10,023 nt of DNA from assembly GCA_900763355.1 (NCBI GenBank), contig CAAFJY010000109.1, forward strand, positions 1 to 10,023, read 5' to 3'. The stretch's first letter is position 1. Each line of letters opens with the position of its first letter. The notes under the pieces are model-generated. The model searched no databases and was not told where the DNA came from. It saw nothing but the letters and a program-made list of their open reading frames with translations. This DNA is from Clostridia bacterium. Its GTDB lineage: Bacteria; Bacillota; Clostridia; Oscillospirales; Butyricicoccaceae. This document shows positions 6,186 to 10,023 of this stretch, in pieces. The translations under genes were made by a program, and so were the position numbers.

Positions 6186-8110
6186 TCACCCTGGCGAAAA
6201 ACGCGGGTTATTGCTTCGGCGTCCGCCGGGCGGTCCAGCTGGCCCGGGAACAGGCCAGCCCGTCCAGTCCCATCTATGCCCTGGGGCCCCTCATCCACAA
6301 CCGGCACGCCATCGCGGAGCTGGGGGAGCGGGGCGTCATCACGGTGGATGGGCTGGAGGAGATCCCCGACGGGGCGCGGGTCATCATCCGGGCCCACGGG
6401 GTGCCGTCCCAGGCGTTTTTGGCCCTGGCGGAAAAGGGCTGCGCCGTCACCGACGCCACCTGTCCCTATGTGGCCAAGATCCACCGCATCGCGGAGGAGG
6501 AGAGCCGCAAGGGCCGGGCCGTCCTCATCTTCGGCAAGCACGGACACCCGGAGGTGACGGGCATCGCCGCCCGCTGCACGACCCCTCTGGTGGCCGAGAC
6601 CCGGGCCGATCTGGACCGAATCGTGGAAAAGTGGGGGAATGAGCCCCTTTCGGTGGTTTGTCAGACCACTTTTAAAAAAGAAATTTGTTTAGAGTTTGTA
6701 AATATCGTAAAAAACACTTGTAAAAGGGCTGTGTTATTTGATACAATATGTAAAGCGACGGACCAGCGCCAATCCGAGGCGCAGTCCCTTGCTGTGCGGT
6801 CCGATTTTGCGGTGGTCATCGGCGACCCTTCCAGCAGCAATTCCCAGAGCCTGTACCGGCTCTGCCAAGCGTATTGTCCGCGGGTGCAGTTCGTTCAGGA
6901 CGCAAGTGAGCTTCAGCTTTCCGGGATCCGCCCGGAGGAGAATGGATTTGTCACCGCCGGCGCTTCGACACCGGACCGAATAATTGAGGAGGTATATAGG
7001 ACCATGACGGAAGAAAACAAGAACTACGGCACTGAAAGCTTCGAGGAATTACTGGAGCAATCTCTCAAAACTTTACATACAGGAGAAAAGGTGACAGGCG
7101 TTGTTACGGCGATCAACGCCACGGACGTGACGGTCGATCTGGGCGTCAAGCAGGCTGGCTATATCCCCACCACCGAGCTGTCGGACGACCCCAACTATGT
7201 GGTCGCGGACAACATCCATGTGGGTGATGAGATCGAGGCCTTTGTCGTTCGCGTCAACGACGTGGAGGGCTGGATCATGCTCTCCAAGAAGCGTCTGGAC
7301 GCTGTGAAGAACTGGGAAGTCCTGGAGGCCGCCTGCGAGAGCAAGGAGACCATGGAGGGCGTCATCGTCGATCAGAACAAGGGCGGCATCGTGGCCCTGG
7401 TCAAGGGCATCCGGGTGTTCATCCCCGCCAGCCAGACCGGTCTGCCCCGCGAGGCTTCCTTTGATCCCCTGATGAAGACCACCCAGAAGCTGCGCATCAC
7501 CGAGGTCAACACCCAGCGCCGCCGGGTCGTGGGCTCCATCAAGGTGCTCCAGGCCGAATCCCGCAAGGAGGCTCAGGCCAAGATCTGGGAGACCATCGAG
7601 GTGGGCAAGAAGTACACCGGTATCGTCAAGTCCTTCACCTCCTACGGTGCCTTTGTGGACATCGGCGGCGTGGACGGCATGGTCCACATCTCCGAGCTCT
7701 CCTGGGGCCGCGTGAAGCACCCCTCTGACGTGCTCAAGATCGGCCAGGAGGTCGAGGTCTATGTCATCGCGCTCGATCCCGAGAAGAAGAAGATCTCCTT
7801 GGGCTACCGCAAGGCCGAGGACAACCCCTGGAACAAGTTCCTGGCCACCTATCACGAGGGCGACGTGGCCAAGGTCAAGATCGTCAAGTTCATGACCTTC
7901 GGCGCCTTTGCCGAGGTCATGCCCGGTGTGGACGGTCTGATCCACATCTCCCAGATCGCGGACCGCCGCATCGGCAAGCCCGAGGACGTTCTCAAGATCG
8001 GCGAGGAAGTGGATGCCAAGATCATCGGCATCGACGAGGACAAGAAGAAGATCTCCCTGTCCATCCGTGCTCTGCTCAACGGCGAGCCCGCCCAGGACGA
8101 CGCGGAATAA
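6182..8110 (+). CDS. ispH-rpsA: IspH-RpsA fusion: HMBPP reductase joined to ribosomal protein S1
   Basis: The protein has 642 residues and two parts. Residues 1-272 are 4-hydroxy-3-methylbut-2-enyl diphosphate reductase, the 4Fe-4S enzyme that makes IPP and DMAPP at the end of the MEP pathway. The cluster cysteines are Cys11 (AGYCFGVRRAV), Cys94 (DATCPYV) and Cys190 (DTICKAT). His40, His72 and His122 with Glu124 (HGHPEV) are the diphosphate and catalytic residues, and SSSNSQSL (217-224) and ASTPDRIIEEV (261-271) close the domain. Residues 275-642 form a ribosomal protein S1 with four S1 domains at about 301-369, 385-457, 474-542 and 559-629; the last two have GAFVDIGGVDGMVHIS and GAFAEVMPGVDGLIHIS. 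The fusion is known from Clostridia. No frameshift or stop separates the halves. An internal SD and ATG (7004) stand exactly at the junction and could give a separate 368-residue S1. The start overlaps plsC (ATGA). Confidence 0.96.
   Translation: MITLAKNAGYCFGVRRAVQLAREQASPSSPIYALGPLIHNRHAIAELGERGVITVDGLEEIPDGARVIIRAHGVPSQAFLALAEKGCAVTDATCPYVAKIHRIAEEESRKGRAVLIFGKHGHPEVTGIAARCTTPLVAETRADLDRIVEKWGNEPLSVVCQTTFKKEICLEFVNIVKNTCKRAVLFDTICKATDQRQSEAQSLAVRSDFAVVIGDPSSSNSQSLYRLCQAYCPRVQFVQDASELQLSGIRPEENGFVTAGASTPDRIIEEVYRTMTEENKNYGTESFEELLEQSLKTLHTGEKVTGVVTAINATDVTVDLGVKQAGYIPTTELSDDPNYVVADNIHVGDEIEAFVVRVNDVEGWIMLSKKRLDAVKNWEVLEAACESKETMEGVIVDQNKGGIVALVKGIRVFIPASQTGLPREASFDPLMKTTQKLRITEVNTQRRRVVGSIKVLQAESRKEAQAKIWETIEVGKKYTGIVKSFTSYGAFVDIGGVDGMVHISELSWGRVKHPSDVLKIGQEVEVYVIALDPEKKKISLGYRKAEDNPWNKFLATYHEGDVAKVKIVKFMTFGAFAEVMPGVDGLIHISQIADRRIGKPEDVLKIGEEVDAKIIGIDEDKKKISLSIRALLNGEPAQDDAE
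6718..6747 (+). promoter_or_regulatory. Candidate internal promoter inside ispH, upstream of the S1 half
   Basis: TTGTAA at 6718-6723 (4 of 6 to the -35 consensus), an 18-base spacer, and TACAAT at 6742-6747 (5 of 6 to the -10), preceded by TG one base upstream (6739-6740), making an extended -10. It lies in an 80-base stretch of about 24% GC inside a gene of about 70% GC. Transcription would start near 6754 and give an rpsA message with a leader of about 250 bases. This is inference from pattern; the stretch is also coding. Confidence 0.45.
6986..7006 (+). promoter_or_regulatory. Internal SD and ATG for a separate ribosomal protein S1
   Basis: GAGGAGGT at 6986-6993 contains the full AGGAGG core, 11 bases before an in-frame ATG at 7004. 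The codons that carry it (IIEEVYRTM) are at the very end of the IspH domain, and the product from this ATG would begin MTEENKNYGTESFEELLEQ, a natural N-terminus for S1. The spacing is slightly longer than the optimum of about 5-9 bases. Translation from here would uncouple S1 levels from IspH levels. Confidence 0.55.
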
Positions 8111-8121
8111 GTTCAAAAAGC

Positions 8122-8158
8122 AAAGCCCCCATCCCGAGCCGGGATGGGGGCTTTTTTT
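8122..8158 (+). terminator. Strong intrinsic terminator after ispH-rpsA
   Basis: The hairpin pairs 8122-8136 with 8140-8154 (AAAGCCCCCATCCCG against CGGGATGGGGGCTTT), a perfect 15-base stem with a three-base loop, and runs into T7 at 8152-8158. It starts 12 bases after the rpsA stop. On the opposite strand the same hairpin is followed by CTTTGCTTTTTG, so it can also end the convergent small gene at 8209-8418. Confidence 0.95.
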
Positions 8159-8181
8159 AGCGGTAAAGCGTTTCATGTAGC

Positions 8182-8202
8182 GCGGCGGGGGAGACCCGCC
8201 GC
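8182..8202. repeat. GC-rich hairpin between the terminator and the convergent gene
   Basis: GCGGCGGG at 8182-8189 pairs with CCCGCCGC at 8195-8202, an eight-base perfect stem with a five-base loop. It lies just past the stop of the - strand gene. No T-run follows on either strand, so alone it is not a standard terminator; it may add to the termination or protect the 3' end of the - strand message. Confidence 0.5.
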
Positions 8203-8208
8203 CGGGGC

Positions 8209-8418
8209 TCAGGTCATCCGCTGGGCGATGGTCTCCAGAGAATCGGCCATATTCTCCAGAACATCCCGGGCGGAATAGCCGGGACCGTAATAGGTCTGCA
8301 TGGGAACGTCCACATAGCGATAGCGGTAGGTGACGGTGTACTCCGCAGCGGCGGAGACCGTCTCACGCTGCCGGGTACAGCAGCGTTTCCAGCACAGACA
8401 ACAGGGGCTGCAACACAT
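8209..8418 (-). CDS. Small cysteine-rich hypothetical protein
   Basis: I do not recognise this gene. It reads as 69 residues from an ATG at 8418-8416 to a TGA at 8211-8209. Seven of the first fourteen residues are cysteine (MCCSPCCLCWKRCC), followed by a Tyr-rich segment YTVTYRYRYVDVPMQTYYGPGY (27-48; two parts: YTVTYRYRYV and DVPMQTYYGPGY) and a C-terminal amphipathic helix-like tail SARDVLENMADSLETIAQR (49-67). There is no signal peptide or membrane segment. The open frame continues upstream to 8703, but that part overlaps eamA and its promoter. The start is supported by AAAGGCGGTGA, one mismatch from an ideal SD, five bases before the ATG. Codon third positions are mostly G or C as in the neighbours, which supports it being real. 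The cysteines could bind metal or be lipidated; neither is shown. Confidence 0.68.
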   Translation of the reverse strand: MCCSPCCLCWKRCCTRQRETVSAAAEYTVTYRYRYVDVPMQTYYGPGYSARDVLENMADSLETIAQRMT

Positions 8419-8456
8419 AAGCTTCACCGCCTTTGCGGCCCCAGGGGGGCCATGTA

Positions 8457-8472
8457 CCGGCCGGGCGGCCGG
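8457..8472. repeat. Perfect 6-base dyad in the divergent intergenic region
   Basis: CCGGCC (8457-8462) and GGCCGG (8467-8472) flank GGGC. The dyad lies between the start of the - strand gene (8418) and the eamA promoter (-35 at 8503). It could be an operator or simply GC-rich sequence; nothing in the window identifies a cognate regulator. Confidence 0.3.
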
Positions 8473-8502
8473 CCATTCCAATCTATGCCCCCGGGGCAGG
8501 CG

Positions 8503-8531
8503 TTGACACCGGCGCAAAAAGAAGGTATACT
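8503..8531 (+). promoter_or_regulatory. Housekeeping sigma promoter of eamA
   Basis: TTGACA at 8503-8508 is a perfect -35; after exactly 17 bases TATACT at 8526-8531 is a 5-of-6 -10 box. Start of transcription is expected near 8538, giving a leader of about 44 bases before the GTG at 8582. It is the clearest promoter in the window and shows that eamA and the following deacylase form their own transcription unit. Confidence 0.9.
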
Positions 8532-8581
8532 GGATATATTGCGCAAAAGCGCGCACATTTCGCCGGAAAGGGGACCAAAAC

Positions 8582-9505
8582 GTGAAAAAACCGCTGCAAG
8601 AACGGCAATTTTTTATGGAAGGCCTGCTGCTGATGACCACCTTTTTCTGGGGATGCTCCTTCCTGTGGTGCAAGGACATTTCCGACCTGAATGTGGACGT
8701 CAACGCCTATGTGGCTATCCGCTATGCCCTGGCGGTGGTCCTGCTGGCGCCCCTGTGCTGGAAGGATCTCCGGGGAATGACCCGGCGGGATGTGCTCCAC
8801 GGGGCGGTGCTGGGAGCCCTCTATTACGGGGCCCAGGCCACCCAGGTGTGGGGACTGAAATACACCACCCCGGCCAACAGCAGCTTTATCACTGCGGCCT
8901 ATGTGGTGCTGGTGCCCCTGACCTCGTGGATCATTTTGAAAAAACGGCCCGACAAGCGGTTTTTTCTGTCCATCGCCCTGTGTCTCGTGGGGCTGTATAT
9001 CCTCAATCTCTCCCCGGGAGAGGGGCTGCAGTTCAACCTGGGCAACGGGATCACCCTGCTGTGCGCCGTCATCTGGTCGGTACAGGTGACCTATCTGTCC
9101 TATGCCGGGCGGGAGACCAAGACCTCGCTGCTGGCCATCCTGCCTCTGGGCTTCGCGGCGGCCATCGCGGCGGTCGCGGCTCTGTGCACCGGGGGCTTTG
9201 CCCTGAGCGGACTGCCAGTGGGGCGGTTTTTGCGGACGGTGCTGCTGCTGGTGCTCTTTCCCACCATCGCTTCCGGCCTGGCCCAGGCCCACGCGCAAAA
9301 ATACATCGAACCCACCAAGGCGGCGGTCATTTACACCACCGAATCGGTGTTCGCCTGCTCGCTGTCGGTGATCTTTGGCTATGAAAAGCTGTCTTTCCGG
9401 CTGGTGCTGGGGGGAATGCTCATCATCGCGGCCATTTTGCTCACCGAGATCCGCCTGCCGGGAAAAGGAAAAAATTCTTCGAAATTGGAGGAGACCAAAG
9501 GATGA
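8582..9505 (+). CDS. EamA/DMT-family transporter
   Basis: This is a 307-residue integral membrane protein of the drug/metabolite transporter superfamily with two EamA repeats, at about 13-142 and 155-290, predicted to span the membrane ten times. Repeat 1 contains FFWGCSFLW (21-29), ALYYGAQATQVWGLKYTTPANSS (79-101; note TTPANSSF) and ends IALCLVGLYILNL. Repeat 2 contains CAVIWSVQVTYL and EPTKAAVIYTTESVFAC (243-259), the usual signature before the last helices. The C-terminal tail is short and polar. The start is GTG at 8582, seven bases after AAAGGGGA (8567-8574), fitting the conserved N-terminus. These carriers export or exchange metabolites such as amino acids; the substrate cannot be told from sequence. 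The stop overlaps the next ATG (ATGA). Confidence 0.92.
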   Translation: MKKPLQERQFFMEGLLLMTTFFWGCSFLWCKDISDLNVDVNAYVAIRYALAVVLLAPLCWKDLRGMTRRDVLHGAVLGALYYGAQATQVWGLKYTTPANSSFITAAYVVLVPLTSWIILKKRPDKRFFLSIALCLVGLYILNLSPGEGLQFNLGNGITLLCAVIWSVQVTYLSYAGRETKTSLLAILPLGFAAAIAAVAALCTGGFALSGLPVGRFLRTVLLLVLFPTIASGLAQAHAQKYIEPTKAAVIYTTESVFACSLSVIFGYEKLSFRLVLGGMLIIAAILLTEIRLPGKGKNSSKLEETKG

Positions 9506-10014
9506 ATCGCGCCGATCCCAATGAAATTTATGCGCTGCTGGAGCAGCAAAACATCCCCTACCGCAAGATCGAGCACCCCGCCGCCGCCAGCATGGAGGAT
9601 CTCCAGGGGGCGGAAGCCCAGCTGGGGGCGGTGTTCTGCAAAAATCTCTTTTTGTGCAACCGGCAGAAGACGGTGTTTTATCTCCTCCTCATCCGGGAGG
9701 ACAAGCGCTTCCGCACGGCCACCGTGTCCAAGCTCATCGGCTCCTCCCGCCTGAGCTTTGGGGAAGCGAACAAGCTGTATGAGCTTCTGGGCGTCCATCC
9801 CGGGGCCATCACGCCCCTGGGGCTGGTCTTTGACGAACATCACGAGATCCATCTCCTGGTGGACCGGGAGCTGCTGGAGCTGGAGGAAATCTGCGTCCAT
9901 CCCTGCGTCAACACCGCCAGCGTGGCGCTCAAAACCGCCGATCTTTTTGAAAAGTATATCCCCTTTACAGGGCACACGCCCCAACTGCTGGACATCCCCG
10001 ACGAGGAGTTTTGA
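9502..10014 (+). CDS. YbaK/PrdX-type aminoacyl-tRNA deacylase (ProXp-like)
   Basis: This 170-residue protein belongs to the YbaK/ProRS-associated editing superfamily and looks like the PrdX/ProXp-ala branch, free-standing proteins that hydrolyse mischarged tRNA(Pro), typically Ala-tRNA(Pro). What is seen: an N-terminal helix IYALLEQQNIPYRKIEHP (9-26), CKNLFLCN (46-53) holding the conserved Lys47, the core VSKLIGSSRLSFGEANKLYELLG (75-97), the loop GVHPGAITPLGL (97-108) and HPCVNTAS (133-140). Length matches the family. The GGAGGAG at 9487-9493, eight bases upstream, and the ATGA overlap with eamA show coupled translation. Which wrong amino acid it removes is inferred from the family only. The gene ends nine bases before the window edge. 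Confidence 0.88.
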   Translation: MNRADPNEIYALLEQQNIPYRKIEHPAAASMEDLQGAEAQLGAVFCKNLFLCNRQKTVFYLLLIREDKRFRTATVSKLIGSSRLSFGEANKLYELLGVHPGAITPLGLVFDEHHEIHLLVDRELLELEEICVHPCVNTASVALKTADLFEKYIPFTGHTPQLLDIPDEEF

Positions 10015-10023
10015 GGGCAGAAA

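Noticed and set aside
7073..8176. 367-codon - strand open frame opposite rpsA
   Set aside because: It is an antisense shadow of the S1 repeats (repeated DLGDVDHAVH-like patterns mirror the repeated domains) and it spans the terminator.
8419..8703. N-terminal extension of the - strand small gene up to 8703
   Set aside because: It would overlap eamA and its promoter, and the composition changes; the SD and ATG at 8418 give a better start.
1..10023. CRISPR array, insertion sequence, phage, defence island, tRNA or rRNA
   Set aside because: No spaced direct repeats, terminal inverted repeats, transposase or integrase motifs, or cloverleaf-like sequence were seen on either strand.

Overview
The window is a GC-rich (roughly 60-65% by eye), tightly packed chromosomal segment from a spore-forming member of the Clostridia, most likely the Oscillospiraceae/Ruminococcaceae branch. 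The evidence is a GerW/YtfJ sporulation gene next to a DacF/DacB-type carboxypeptidase, an IspH-ribosomal protein S1 fusion of the kind known in Clostridia, the clostridial order cmk-plsC-ispH, and Shine-Dalgarno (SD) sites of the AGGAGG type before nearly every gene. The species cannot be fixed from the sequence alone.

Left part (1-2752), all on +: the 3' end of a DUF2953 membrane-associated protein, ytfJ (gerW), a secreted D-Ala-D-Ala carboxypeptidase and an RluB-type 23S rRNA pseudouridine synthase. This resembles the scpAB-DUF2953-ytfJ-dac-rluB neighbourhood found in many Clostridia and links envelope/spore maturation with rRNA modification.

Middle part (2848-8110), all on +: a MurR/RpiR-type regulator, a BaiN/HI0933-type flavoprotein, cytidylate kinase, a 1-acylglycerol-3-phosphate acyltransferase, and one long reading frame fusing IspH (last step of the MEP isoprenoid pathway) to a four-S1-domain ribosomal protein S1. 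Every junction from the regulator onward is an ATGA or 8-base overlap, so the block reads as one translationally coupled operon. It ends at a very strong intrinsic terminator (8122-8158).

Right part (8209-10014): a small cysteine-rich protein on the - strand converges on that terminator. It is divergent from a two-gene + operon with a near-consensus housekeeping promoter. That operon encodes an EamA/DMT transporter and a PrdX/YbaK-type aminoacyl-tRNA deacylase, joined by an ATGA overlap.

Most of the window is conserved housekeeping DNA and I see no phage, insertion sequence, CRISPR array, defence system, tRNA or rRNA. The least ordinary signals are inside the ispH-rpsA fusion. An 80-base island of about 24% GC contains an extended -10 promoter-like sequence, and 250 bases further on a textbook SD and ATG stand exactly at the domain junction, where codon use also shifts to that of a highly expressed gene. 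Together these suggest that S1 is also made as a separate protein. The small cysteine-rich reading frame is the only gene I cannot assign to a family.
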